From NCBI RefSeq assembly GCF_001949145.1, contig NW_019091381.1, positions 3,310,842-3,371,983 on the forward strand: DNA of 61,142 bases. The letters are read 5' to 3'. The stretch is from Acanthaster planci. Its lineage: Eukaryota > Echinodermata > Asteroidea > Valvatida > Acanthasteridae. A model generated the notes under the pieces. The model saw nothing but the letters and a program-made list of their open reading frames with translations. It was not told the origin of the DNA and did no database searches. The position numbers and the translations under genes are program-made. The stretch's first letter is position 1. Every line of letters begins with the position of its first letter. Shown piece by piece: positions 38,301 to 48,127 of the stretch.

Positions 38301-41300
38301 CTGGTCAATTCTGCCTGCTAACATGAAATACACCATGCACCAGGAAATATCAACTGATGGTTGACAAGTGGCTTAGGGTATTTGCTGGCAAAGTCCTGTA
38401 AAAAGCAGAAGGTTTTGCAGCGAGTATAACCAAGTTTGTTTTTGCGGAGAGATTAAATGTATTGCTGCTAAATATTTGTGAACGAGTAAGTTGTTCCGAA
38501 TATCTTGTCAAACTTTTCCCATGGCAACAGTAGCATCTATGCTGGGGTGCAGTCAGTCTTTAGTTTTTTCCTCTACTTTAGACGACTTGCCCAAAGGTCA
38601 TGCCAACCTAATATCTCAGACATATTCCTTGAAGACAAATAACATGTTCTGAACGTGTTATTTTACATTGTCAGTGCTACATCGCAGGAGACGAAAAGGA
38701 GCTTATACCGCTGTTGGTCCTATGCAACTACTCAAAGCCTGCCAGACTATTTGCCAAGGACGAGGTAGGTAGAACAGCCAGCAACCTGTTAGGCAGTGTG
38801 CCTCCTCACTAGCCATGGAGTTTGCTTTAGGCTGTGGAATTTGCCGAAGGCTGTCGCACAGTTTTCTGAGTAAACGGTCGATCCATCATGCCTCCTACTG
38901 TCTAAACAGTCGCAGACAGTCCAAAATATAATCCAGTGTCCGTGCTACTCAATGTATACATGTAAACAGATCACATATCACTTGGTTGGTTTTGACTGCA
39001 GCGCTGGGACAGCTTTGTCAAATTTGTAGGCTAGAGGAAGGAGAGGGAGGAACGAGAAGGGAGGGGGGGATCGAAGCCATTTTGACAAATCTTGGCTGTG
39101 TTTCCGGCTTTGTCTTCATCTTAGACCCAAAACCATCAGTAAGACAAATATTAGCCTTTCCGTTGAGAGGGATCTTTGAAGAGTCAGAGTTTCCAATACT
39201 AGGGGCTTAGAATGAGTAAGTTGGAGCCCAGAGCCAAAGTTAAGGCCAAAACCGAGCACACATTTTTCTCAGTTATGAATACAAATTGAATGCCCGTAAA
39301 TGAAATGCAGGATTTTTTGGGGGACATGCTGTGAACAGTTCCTTCTTCACAGTTAACCTGAGCAGTTGGAGGGAAAAGATAGAGGCGGAGCTCAGGGGAG
39401 AGGAGGGGCTGGCGGCCAAGATCATTGAGAGCACCGATGGCGAGACTATGCAGGACACGAGCTTTTCAGAGCACGAGTTTTTCAAGGATGGAGTGCTGAC
39501 GATAGGATGTGTAGGTAAGAATTTTAACCAAAGGAAGGAGAAACCACAGCTCCATTGACCTGACCAAATCCTTAATTTGAATGTACCGATGTTTGTCATT
39601 CAAAATCACCAATGGATCATCGGATGCAGTCAGGACACTCTTAGCAAAAGTACTTGCAGGGAGTCTGGTTGGCATGGTGGTTCTTTCCTCGCCTTCCACC
39701 TCTGTGACCCAGGTTCGATTCCTGGCTTGGTCCACATTTGGATTGGGTTTTCAGTCCCTACCTGATTCCATGGGTTTTACTCAGAATATTCCTCTGGGGT
39801 TTTCCTCCCACCTCTAAAACTGTAACTGCTTCTTATTGTCTCTCCACAGGTGTCTTCAGGCTTGCAAGCTACAGTGCCAAGGGCACTTTTGAGGAATTTT
39901 TGGTTTCATTTACTAGAAAGACTTAATAATAATAAAACCCAGTCAAGTCAATTTTGGTTTTTACACGTACTTTGATTTTGAAATCCTGTCGTGTTTTTTG
40001 GTGATAAACTTAAGGCATGCAGTTGGCCTCCACCACATTCCACTGGACTCTGTTCGTACTCAGGTTGGCCATTAAGAAACTTTTGCCAGTGGTCTCTATC
40101 CACCTTGAGCAGAAGCAGCTCCCTCATTGGTTGAAAAGAGCCATGCCGGTCAGGAGTGCTAGTTCTGTTGGTAGCGAGGCGCACACACCGTGTGCATCTC
40201 ATAAGCGTTCGTGAACCAGCACAGTGAAGTTCATACCAAAGGAGCCTCCGTTGCTGGGAAACTTGCACCCTCTCAATGCAAAGCTAGTTTTGTCTTTCAG
40301 TTCACCTCGGCTTAAGTAGATAAAGTGTTCCTCAGAAAAATAGAGCTCATTTAAAAGAAGAGAGATCAGCCATAGATTGGGCATTCACAAGATTGTATAC
40401 CTTTGGGTATAAAAATGAATGTAGCTTATTTCAGTTTGGTTTTCTTTAGCCTGCATATTTTGTTTGTATTCTGTTGTTTTTATTCTGAGTGTGTTCGATT
40501 TCGTCCTAAGTTTTTCTTTTGTTTTCTTGGCTTCAATTTGATGAATCCTGACTGATTGGTTTGTTTTGTGTACTTCCACTTTTTCCATTTTATACAAGGT
40601 GTTGTTTCGGTCAAGAAAATGATAGAGATAATCATCTCGCATTTTGGTTCATCTCCTAACCTGAAGGTCACCCCAACGTTGGCAAGTCGTCCCTCATGAA
40701 CGGTCTGTGCGGCCGGAAGGTGGTCAGCACCTCACGGACGCCCGGACACACCAAGCACTTTCAGACCATCTTCTTGACCCCCACCGTCAAGATGTGCGAC
40801 TCCCCTGGCCTGGTGTTCCCGTCCCTAGTCGACAGACAACTCCAGGTCGGTGCTGGGGAGAATGCCATTTGTGCCACCGAGCATTTAGCTCGGCGGCACG
40901 TGAAACGCCTGCATGTGCATGAGCAGGATTGTGATTTTTCAAGAATTGTCCACATTTATATGGCCCATACGTTCTGGATTAGAGGTTTAATCATTGAGGG
41001 GATTCTTTTGTTTTGCATATTGTATAGAAAAAATCCAAGTTTAAGATTCACAGAATTGTAGCAGTTTTCCATTGGACTCATGCCTTGTTAGTTAATGAGG
41101 GCCTGAAAAGCCACATTTTTTTTAGTTTTAGTGTTGACAGATGTTTTGTGGAATATTCGTCGTTCATGCTAGTTTGTGCCTTTGTTGTGAAATTTTGTGC
41201 TAGAGTTATTGTATTTCAAGAATACTGACGATGCCGTATGAAATACAGATAGGGACATGTGTAATTTAACTTGGCTGTGATTGGAGCCACGCACACACAG

Positions 41301-43289
41301 ACATGTTGAAGCCACAGGCTAGCGGCTTCATCTATTCCCCATAGACTCATGCATTATTTTCAACCGTAGCCCAGTAAATCGGATGCGGCTTTGGCCGGGC
41401 TCACATTTTTTTTTCCCCCTCCCGACGGTCTGGTTGCAGATCCTGTCGGGCATGTATCCCATAGCCCAGGTCCAGGAGCCGTACACCTGCGTGGGCTATT
41501 TGGCCCAGCGGGTCAACCTCATCCCCATCCTGAAGATCAAGCACCCACTGTACGGGAACAAACCCGAGGAGAGAGAAAGTGAGGAGTGGTCAGCGTGGGA
41601 TATATGCGAAGGTAACCGCTCCAAATTCATTGGCTAGTTCCCAAGTTGTCCTGTCCTCTCAAAGAGTGGATTAAAGGGGGGCGGGATCTGGAGGAATGGG
41701 GGCCATCTCCCCTTCCCCCAAATAATGGAGCCCAAAAAGTCTTTTTGAGGTAAAAAAATACAGAGGCAATTTCTTGCAAGCTGTCACTTCCTTTCCTTCC
41801 CAAAGCATGTAAAAAAGGCCTCTTATCCAGAAAGGTCTGAAAAAGTTACATGAGAAAAGTTCCTAGATACTTGACCCCCTTTAGGAAAACATTGCAGGCC
41901 CTACAGTTGAAGTGTAGAGCTATTTTTTGAGAGCAAGGTCCACATGCCTGCTGAGGAACAGAGAGGCCTAATACCCATAATGAACCTTGCAGCTAATTTG
42001 GCGGGTTCCCCTAGAGACTTAACACAGACCTGGATCCCAGCTTCTGCATCACTGAAACCTGGCCACACCACTGCCCTTTCCTTTGTTCCCGACAGCGTGG
42101 GCTGAAAAGCGCGGGTTTATGACCACCAAGGCAGCAAGGCACGACGTCTACCGGGCAGCTAACAACCTCCTACGATTGGCCGTGGAAGGCAGGCTGTGTC
42201 TATGCATGCGGCCGCCGGGCTATACCAACCAGAAAGGTTTGTGGCAGTCGTCTCCACAAGTTGTTCAAGTAATTGCCGATACAAATTGTTTTTAATCAAA
42301 ATGTAAGCTGACTGCCTTGCTTAACCCCTTCACGCCGGGATTCTTTTGACCGTGACTGCTGGGCTGTGGTATGCCCAGTATGCAAAGCTCTGTCCAGCAG
42401 CAGGCCCCATTGAACCAGCAGCTGCATGGTGAATAGAATGTATATGTGGTATGCACTAATCCTCACACTGCGCCGCGGCTCTTGCCGTCTCCTGGAGCGA
42501 AGGGGTTAAACTTGTGACTGTATCGGAACAGACCAACGGAGGGTCAAAATCAATGAAAGGAGACCAGAGTTGTAGAACATCAAAGGTCCAACACATGTCC
42601 ATCACAGGCCATCTATAAATGAACCTTTACAAAAGTTATTTTAAAAATAGTATATGATATATGATAACACTCTGATAATATACTCTGAGTATATGATAAC
42701 ACTCTGATAATATACTCTGAGTATATGATAACACTCTGATAATATACGCGGAGTATATGATAATACTCTGATAATAGTAATATAATATTACTTTACAAGT
42801 AATGAGGGTAAATATTCATTTTGAGGCGAAGTCTACCTCTAAAGGTTATATTCCTGCAAAGTTTGGTCACTCAAATTGAAGGTGATATGAAAGAGGTCTG
42901 TTTGAATCTTGATGAAAAACGGGAAGTGCTAGAGGGTTTTGGGGGGCAGTGTGGAGAGTATTAGACAGGCAAGGCACTCTGGGGTGGTTCAGGGTCTAAT
43001 GGGTTTGTCGTCGTAATCTGTGGCAGAGCGATGGGAGCAACACCCGGAGACACTGGAGATCGCCAAGCTCCAGGAACAGCACAAGCAGCTCAACGCGGAG
43101 GAGGTTGACCAGTCAGAGTTCACCAGCTCCACGGAGGAGAACAGCGACGCGGACGTGGAGAGCAACGAGCCTGAACGGGACACGGACACGCGCCGGCGGC
43201 GGAGGCGGATGAAGGCCAGGGAGGATTCGGAGGGCGACCGGGGGCTGGTGGCCACCAGCAACAAGTTTGCGCTGCTGTCGGCCGAGTGA
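23341..43289 (+). CDS. GNL1: Guanine nucleotide-binding protein-like 1 (HSR1), circularly permuted GTPase
   Basis: Eleven exons: 23341-23446, 26081-26255, 29370-29457, 36368-36565, 37719-38004, 38675-38764, 39353-39514, 40667-40845, 41440-41611, 42096-42236, 43027-43289; sum 1860 nt, 619 residues. The start MPRKKPFSGKQKKKQLQEKR is the hallmark basic N-terminus of GNL1 and probably acts in nucleolar targeting. It is a YlqF/YawG-type GTPase with permuted motifs: G4 NKID (residues 238-241) precedes G1 GHPNVGKSS (369-377), the G2 region SRTPGHTKHFQT and G3 DSPG (413-416). The middle (DPNRYRLHFEKDSRAEVERRK, TWRQLWRVLEMSDI) and QVQEPYTCVGYLA are also family-typical. The C-terminal exon encodes an acidic tail with an RRRRRR run and ends NKFALLSAE. 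The family acts in ribosome biogenesis and cell cycle control; the precise GNL1 substrate is not settled. Phases match at all junctions. Confidence 0.97.
23447..26080. other. GNL1 intron 1
   Basis: 2.6 kb intron. Its main content is the 650-bp terminal-inverted-repeat element at 25182-25833; otherwise poly-G/T tracts and a TACATGTACATGTA run near 24477. No exon recognised. Confidence 0.6.
25182..25833. mobile_element. MITE / non-autonomous DNA transposon in GNL1 intron 1
   Basis: The left terminus reads ttaggcaatgtaaaa, then a run of A and ttggtgatcatccc (25182-25218). The right terminus 25795-25833 is the reverse complement (ggggatgatcaccgattta, a T run, ttacatggcctaa). The inverted repeats are about 36 bp around a ~575-bp interior with no transposase-like frame. 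Both outer ends read TTAGGC. Confidence 0.75.
26256..29369. other. GNL1 intron 2
   Basis: 3.1 kb intron. It contains several TACATG-type palindromes (near 27965 and 28375-28445), G-rich tracts near 26345 and a SINE-body fragment (29175-29290). No coding exon seen. Confidence 0.6.
29175..29290 (+). repeat. SINE body fragment (second copy of the 39660 element)
   Basis: Shares cctcccacctctaaac, tgtaactgcttct and ggcttg-gagc-acagtgccaaggc with 39805-39900, in the same order and orientation. The tRNA-like head is absent, so this is a 5'-truncated or decayed copy. Confidence 0.65.
30321..30368. repeat. 24-bp tandem duplication
   Basis: Two adjacent copies of catgcaccggtttacactgg-tgca (one substitution) and the start of a third (tatgtaccggta). 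A small minisatellite inside GNL1 intron 3. Confidence 0.7.
31074..31086 (+). promoter_or_regulatory. CRE-like TGACGTCA next to an inverted CCAAT (ATTGG)
   Basis: A full palindromic TGACGTCA (31074-31081) runs into ATTGG (31081-31085). The surrounding 300 bp are less repetitive and more GC-rich than the rest of the intron. Motif matches this short are weak evidence; an intronic enhancer or alternative promoter is only a possibility. Confidence 0.3.
35527..35643. mobile_element. Foldback element ending CAGTGTTGTA-type, copy 2
   Basis: Starts agtgttgtaggtcttga and ends aggtcttaactacaacact, its approximate reverse complement. The interior is a small tandem array of ggtctcggtctcggac (three units of about 26 bp). 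The terminal AGTGTTGTA links it to the element at 15853-16090. Confidence 0.65.
36211..36257. repeat. 19-bp direct repeat with internal palindrome
   Basis: gtcacaggctaccgtagcc occurs twice in tandem, followed by a partial third copy (tccacaggc). The core ggctaccgtagcc is nearly self-complementary. It lies just upstream of GNL1 exon 4. Confidence 0.7.
36566..37718. other. GNL1 intron 4
   Basis: 1.15 kb intron carrying foldback copy C (37451-37576); the rest is AT-rich with no recognised feature. Confidence 0.55.
37451..37576. mobile_element. Short foldback element, TAGAGG family, copy C
   Basis: The left arm tagaggctttgcataaaagc continues through an inner block ttgttccacaggg. The right arm is its reverse complement (ccctgtggaacaaagg ... 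gccacgcaaaccctcta). The inner block makes a longer stem than in copy A, but the outer arms tagagg-tttgca and gccatct identify the same family. Confidence 0.75.
39660..39937 (+). mobile_element. tRNA-derived SINE
   Basis: The head has an A-box-like tggcatggtgg (39670-39680) and a perfect B box ggttcgattcc (39712-39722) at the spacing of a pol III type 2 promoter. An unrelated body follows (cctcccacctctaaaactg, cacagtgccaag-like) and a terminal taataataataaaa tail (39923-39937). This is the classic build of a tRNA-derived SINE. It sits in GNL1 intron 7 in sense orientation. A body-only relative lies at 29175-29290. The parent tRNA cannot be named. Confidence 0.75.
42321..42509. mobile_element. 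piggyBac-like MITE with TTAA ends
   Basis: The element reads TTAA-CCCCTTCACGCC at the left (42321 on) and GGAGCGAAGGGG-TTAA at the right (ending 42509). The flanking TTAA is the target duplication typical of the piggyBac superfamily, and the termini are inverted repeats of about 12-16 bp. The ~180-bp interior has no coding capacity. It lies in GNL1 intron 10. Confidence 0.7.
42652..42775. repeat. 32-bp minisatellite
   Basis: A unit gagtatatgataacactctg-ataatatactct recurs with starts at 42687, 42719 and 42751 (period 32), plus a partial leading copy. About 3.8 units, AT-rich, in GNL1 intron 10 only 250 bp before the last exon. Confidence 0.85.
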
Positions 43290-45477
43290 CGAGTGATGCT
43301 CGAGATTCGAGACGATTTTGGGGAGCAGGCATCACTGTGGCAAGTTCGAGCACCGGTGAATATGTTTTTCTTGGAAACAAGGCTGTGGTGTTGGAAGGAA
43401 CACATGATGTCATTTTCGCAAAGGAAGCAGGTCCTGGAAGAAACAGTTGGAAGAAATATATCAATGCTGGCACTCCACAGATTAAAACCCCGCCTGCCGA
43501 GTTTTTAGACAGTTCACCCAAGATGAGGGATTCAGGACAAAGAAAAACAAAGACAAGGTGGATAAGAGAGGAAGGAAGTTGTGTTGCGTTCAGCGCCAAA
43601 GATGGCTGCATTTGAACTGGAATACTGTTGAAAATGTTTTCAGAAAGAATGCACAAGGCATCATCAGTTAAGCCAAGAGGAACTTTAACGGATTCACATC
43701 GGCTTGAGATTACAACATTTGAATTTCTACCGCACTCTAGCTTGGGGTGTAATGCATCGTAATGCCATTTGTGTTTTTCTTGTCTTTTTTTTTTTTTTTT
43801 TTTACAACAACATGCAAGAAAATCAGGGAATTGAGCAAGAGTTTTCAATAATTTATTGACTGCTGTGACTGCAGGTCTGAGAGGCAGAGGTCGCTTTTTT
43901 ACAACTAAGAATCCCCTGAGTTTAGATGAACTGCCACTCGGCAGAAAACCTGGTTTCTGTTGCTCTGGTTTGGATGAACTTGCAATGCTTGTACCACTAA
44001 TTTCAACACTGGCTTTATCATCAGTATTCAGTGCAATCTCAACCCTCAAGTGAGATCACTCGTAGTTTTCAGTTCACCGTGTATTTACCACAGTGAGGCT
44101 GGACAAACAAGCCTTCGGTTTGCACAGTTTGATATTTCTCTGCACAGTTTGCAAAAAAAGGCCTAATATTTCAAGTATAGCATTTTAAAAATCTGGAATT
44201 TCAAACATTTCTTCCTTAGGTACTGGTAGTGAAATAGCCGCCAAAGGCTGAAGAGAGCAGTGGATAGGTATTGAAATGGCAGTTGGCCAGCATGGACTGG
44301 TCGAGTTCACAACCACATCGTTCTGGGTTATCACAACGAAAAGTTCAAACAGTAGGGGCCAGTTAGGAAATGCGGCTTGCACTTGTTGGAAATAGATGTG
44401 TGCAAAATTGCAGTACGTGGGCTTTTTTTTTTTCCTTTGTGTATTCAAAGACACATACCTAGTACATGTAAATGAAAGCGATTCTCACCTCTCACCAAAA
44501 ATATTATACCTGGCACGGTTTCCAGCACAGTTGGTTTGGAGTGCGGAATGAGGCACTGGCTAGCGCAGCCTTTGGCAAAGTTTGTACTTGCAAACCAGGG
44601 AAGGGACTTGAATCATTGTCCATTTGAATCTTAGCTGATGGTGGTTATTATCCTGCTACTTTTAACCAATCAAAGATTTTCAGATTGTCAGTGTCAATTA
44701 TATTTGGAAGAGAGTTAAAACTGTCTGGGCAATACAGACTTTTGAAGCAATCAACTGTGTATTCATGGAGAAGTCCAAAGCTTTACCTCCAGAAAGCCCT
44801 TAATAATTCCAGTTGTTTGTAACTGTATTATATGATTGATGGAAGTAGAATTGAAGAAAGGGGCCCTCGAGATCTCTGCATTTTGGGGGGAAAATGCTTA
44901 GATTGATGGGGTTTTTGTGAGACGGGCGAAAAAGAGTTTGTATTACGGTTACGATATACATGTCTGGATTGAAAAGATCTGTATCACTTGTACATGTAAA
45001 AGATTGGATTTACACGAAAGTCGTGATATTTGATGCATGGGCTCTATCACATCTTTCTTTGCAGGAATAACAGGTGCTTGGAAATATTTGCGAAAAAGTC
45101 AAAAGAGTATCTAAAAAGGCAGGTATACTTAGGGGAGATAAGATTGTTGGAGGTCAATTTATATGAGAGTATCTTTGTCTTAAACATTGGAAGACCGTGA
45201 GGGTGGACAGCTGTTGAATTTCTTGTTCATATTCTGATATCTAAGAACTTCAGTGCTCCAGTGCCTTTTTTTCACGGTCATTTACGTGTTTGTTTCTTAG
45301 AACATTTCATTATGCTATGATGACGGGGGAGGGGGGGGCAAGTTAGGTCCAGTCCCAGTAAACTGGCTGTGGCTAGGAGTAGCTCACTTGTCTATTGAGA
45401 ATTGCTGTCAGCCGCTTGCCAGTGGCACAGCCATAGCTTTCGCCAATGGCTTTACCACACTAACAGCTGGTCTTTCT

Positions 45478-45620
45478 TAGAGTCTCGCGTTGGACGTGCG
45501 GATTGTTGGTGTCCATAGGCAAGACACTTTACACTAATTTCCTCTTTCCCACCGTGACAACAGTGTTGGTGGATGCAAAACTGTCAAGTTTCATGGGGAC
45601 AAATTTTGTAGTCGTTGAAC
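45478..45620 (+). repeat. Possible SINE body
   Basis: Contains ggtgtccataggcaagacac followed by tttacactaattt, resembling a conserved segment (cctTGGGCAAGACACTTtac type) found in several metazoan SINEs. No A/B boxes or tail were defined. Low certainty. Confidence 0.3.
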
Positions 45621-46291
45621 CAGGTTCTCGTTGCACAGATTGATGTAGTGCCGTATTTTGGTTGCAGAGGTCACCGTTAATTAGGTTCGCTCAACCGCAT
45701 ATTAATCGTTTCAAGCTAACCGTCCTAACTGCCTCCACTCGCCCCTTTTCGGGATTTTCAGGAGCTACGACTTGAACCTCTTGCATTTTTTTTCACAGTC
45801 TCAGTGCTCACATTCAGTGCTTTGACCTCAGAGTTCAATAAGAAATTAAGCCCCGCATTTGCCATTAATGTTATACGTAATGTTTTTTTTTTCAAAATTT
45901 AAACGAAAATAAAATGTGCTGCAATAGTTTACCTAAGTTTTGTGTCGATCACAATTTGAAATGTTCTTGCTTACTTTTATAAAATTAGCGTTAATAGAGG
46001 AATAATGCAAAACAGTACTTACTCCAGTTGTTTGATTGATTATGCAACATCATTTTGGCAACGAACTATTGTGAACATTTAATTTGAAATTGGATGACCA
46101 GAAAGAGTCATATTAAAGACGCGAGTGTATGTTTACCTTGAACAGGGATATTCAACCGCCAACCGATTTCTTTAATCTTAACTCTTGAAATTTGTGCAAT
46201 GTGGTGTCATTTGAACTGGAAAGTGTAGTGCAAACCAAACGCGCACATGTTGGTTCTCCGGTTAATGCCATTTACACATAGTTTTAGCGCC

Positions 46292-46419
46292 TATAGGGGT
46301 TGTGCATGGCAGCCATCTTTCCGGCAACTGCTTTTGTCGCGGAGGGATAGTAAACTCATGTGTATCGCTGTGAAATAAAAGCTCTGACAGGAAAATGGCT
46401 GCCATGCAGAACTTCTATA
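46292..46419. mobile_element. Short foldback element, TAGAGG family, copy B
   Basis: The left arm tataggggttgtgcatggca plus gccatctttcc and the right arm (ggaaaatggctgccatgcag then aacttctata) are near-perfect reverse complements over about 34 bp. It ends in TATA on both sides, consistent with a TA target site. It shares tgcatggcagccatctt-like arms with copies A and C. Confidence 0.8.
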
Positions 46420-47989
46420 CGAAAATACAATGTGCGCCACGAAACACAAAAACCAACAAACACGCACATTCAACCAAAGTTTTTGTAACAGTCTTTTGTA
46501 ACTAATGAATGCTGTCACTTACTGGCGACAGGCACACGTCCGTTGTGAAGAGACCTTGACGCCGTCGGAATAAGACTCTAGCCCTACAAAATGGGTATAC
46601 GTGTATTTGTACCTATAGGGTGGAGTGGGGGTCTACGTGTGGAACAAGGGTGCCCAGGACTGACCTAATCCAGCCCCGGAGGAACCTTGAAAGTGGATCA
46701 CAGCGACGCACATTCTGAACAGATATCTACTGCATGGGTCCCGCCCTCTCGTGACACGCCCCCAAATGTAAATCACTGCTCAAGTGCCCTTTTCAAGAGT
46801 CCACTAACTCGCACAGTGCTTTACTATTCCCAACCCTACCCTGTTCATTGTATTCCTGATTCCTTGAAACCCTTACCACATCCGTGACTCATTTCATTAA
46901 ATTGTTATACCGGGCAAGATATGGGATGGAGGGGTACCCCCTAACCTGTCAAATCCCAATACAGACTCTAGACTATTGTTATCTAGCACATCCCCTCTAC
47001 AGGTCTGTAAAGAATTGCTGAGATTCCGATCAAAACAACACAAAGACGGGGAGGGTTCTCTCCCATGTCTTGCTTCAAATGTAAATTGTAGATTCCTTGC
47101 CTATCCTTAATCCTATCGCAGTATCGGCTTATACGCTCATTCCCAGTTCCTTATCCCTATCCGTACACCATCCACAGATGAATTAATATCTCGTTCGTCA
47201 AGTTAATGAAATGTGTACTCGTTTTGATATGCTAAATTCAGTTAAATTCATTTACTAATCTTAAGTGGCGCACACATAAGTATTGTTTTCCCTTGTACAT
47301 TCAGTTTAAAAATTCACCTAAATAGAATACATGGCAATTTAAACACAGAAAATAACTCGGATAATTTCGGAATAGCCCTAACACTCCAAAATCCTCCGAT
47401 TTCAACATATTTTTACATACACCTGTACCCAAGGGGATTAGGGTTAATTACCCTCATCCTTCGTGGCTATGAAATTGTTTCATAACCACGCCCTACCTGC
47501 ATCAAAGCATTTTCGTTTCCTTACCCTGATCGTTTCCATTAGATTCTGGGTTGTTAAACATAACTCCATAACTCACCCCATATAGAAAGGACCCTTATTA
47601 AAACAATGCCTCTTAAAAAGTATGTTTACCATTTTCAGTACATTAGAATGCCTTCCTGTGGATGAGAGGCCCTTTTAAATGGAATGATGGGATAGACATT
47701 TACATGCAGTTTCTTTTTCCCCCTAAACCATGCAGACTATTCCAGTCTGAAGGACAGAGAGATTATTGTTTGCTGATCGCGACTGGTCAGATGCAATCTT
47801 GTCGAGATCTACGTTGAGCAAATGTTGTCTCTTTCTTAAAAATCTAGGACAGTAGTTTAAACTCGTAGTCTGCTTTTCACCCCGACGTCTTCAAGTTTGT
47901 GCAATATTATGTGTAAAATTACCAAGTAACCTGACAACCTATGGATACATTTCACTCTCTCTTTAAGCATGATATTCGTCTGTCTCTAG

Positions 47990-48127
47990 GTGGTCTATTT
48001 CACCGCCACCTTCCCTTATGTGATACCGGTTATCCTGTTGATTCGTGGCCTGACGTTGCCGGGATCGGATCAAGGAATCTACTTCTTCACCACCCCGCGC
48101 TGGGAGTACTACCTTGTTAAGCCTAAG
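47990..48127 (+). pseudogene. Orphan SLC6 transporter exon (TM5 / extracellular loop region)
   Basis: One 138-bp open exon, 46 codons, bounded by a good acceptor (ctgtctctag) and donor (AAG-GTGCAG). It encodes [20 protein letters not shown], then [13 protein letters not shown] and a tail ending YLVKPK. This is the highly conserved SLC6 segment that starts at '[10 protein letters not shown]'. The reading frame is intact and both phases are 0. The exons that should flank it (upstream KGIKSSGK-type, downstream VW-DA-TQIFFS-type) were not found within several kilobases on this strand. The SLC6 gene at 58660-60906 is on the other strand and shows only later exons. It is most simply a relic or translocated exon of a tandem paralogue, or part of a gene broken by misassembly. 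Confidence 0.75.

Larger units (their letters stand above)
43290..47989. other. Intergenic DNA downstream of GNL1
   Basis: The first part is GNL1 3' UTR of unknown length; an attaaa near 43480 and an aataaa near 45909 are the candidate signals. It contains a run of 19 T (43785-43803), a possible SINE body (45478-45620) and foldback copy B (46292-46419). A 309-codon open frame antisense to GNL1 exon 11 and its flank has no recognisable product. No gene seen. Confidence 0.55.

Noticed and set aside
39660-39735. A functional tRNA gene at the SINE head
   Set aside because: A and B boxes are present, but the acceptor stem does not pair and the sequence continues into a SINE body with a relative elsewhere.
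42237-43026. The 32-bp repeat array as a CRISPR-like array
   Set aside because: Units are directly adjacent with no unique spacers, and the genome is eukaryotic.
43120-44049. 309-codon minus-strand open frame, one of the longest in the window
   Set aside because: It lies antisense to the GC-rich last GNL1 exon and its 3' flank, includes a poly-lysine run from the T19 tract, and resembles no protein family.
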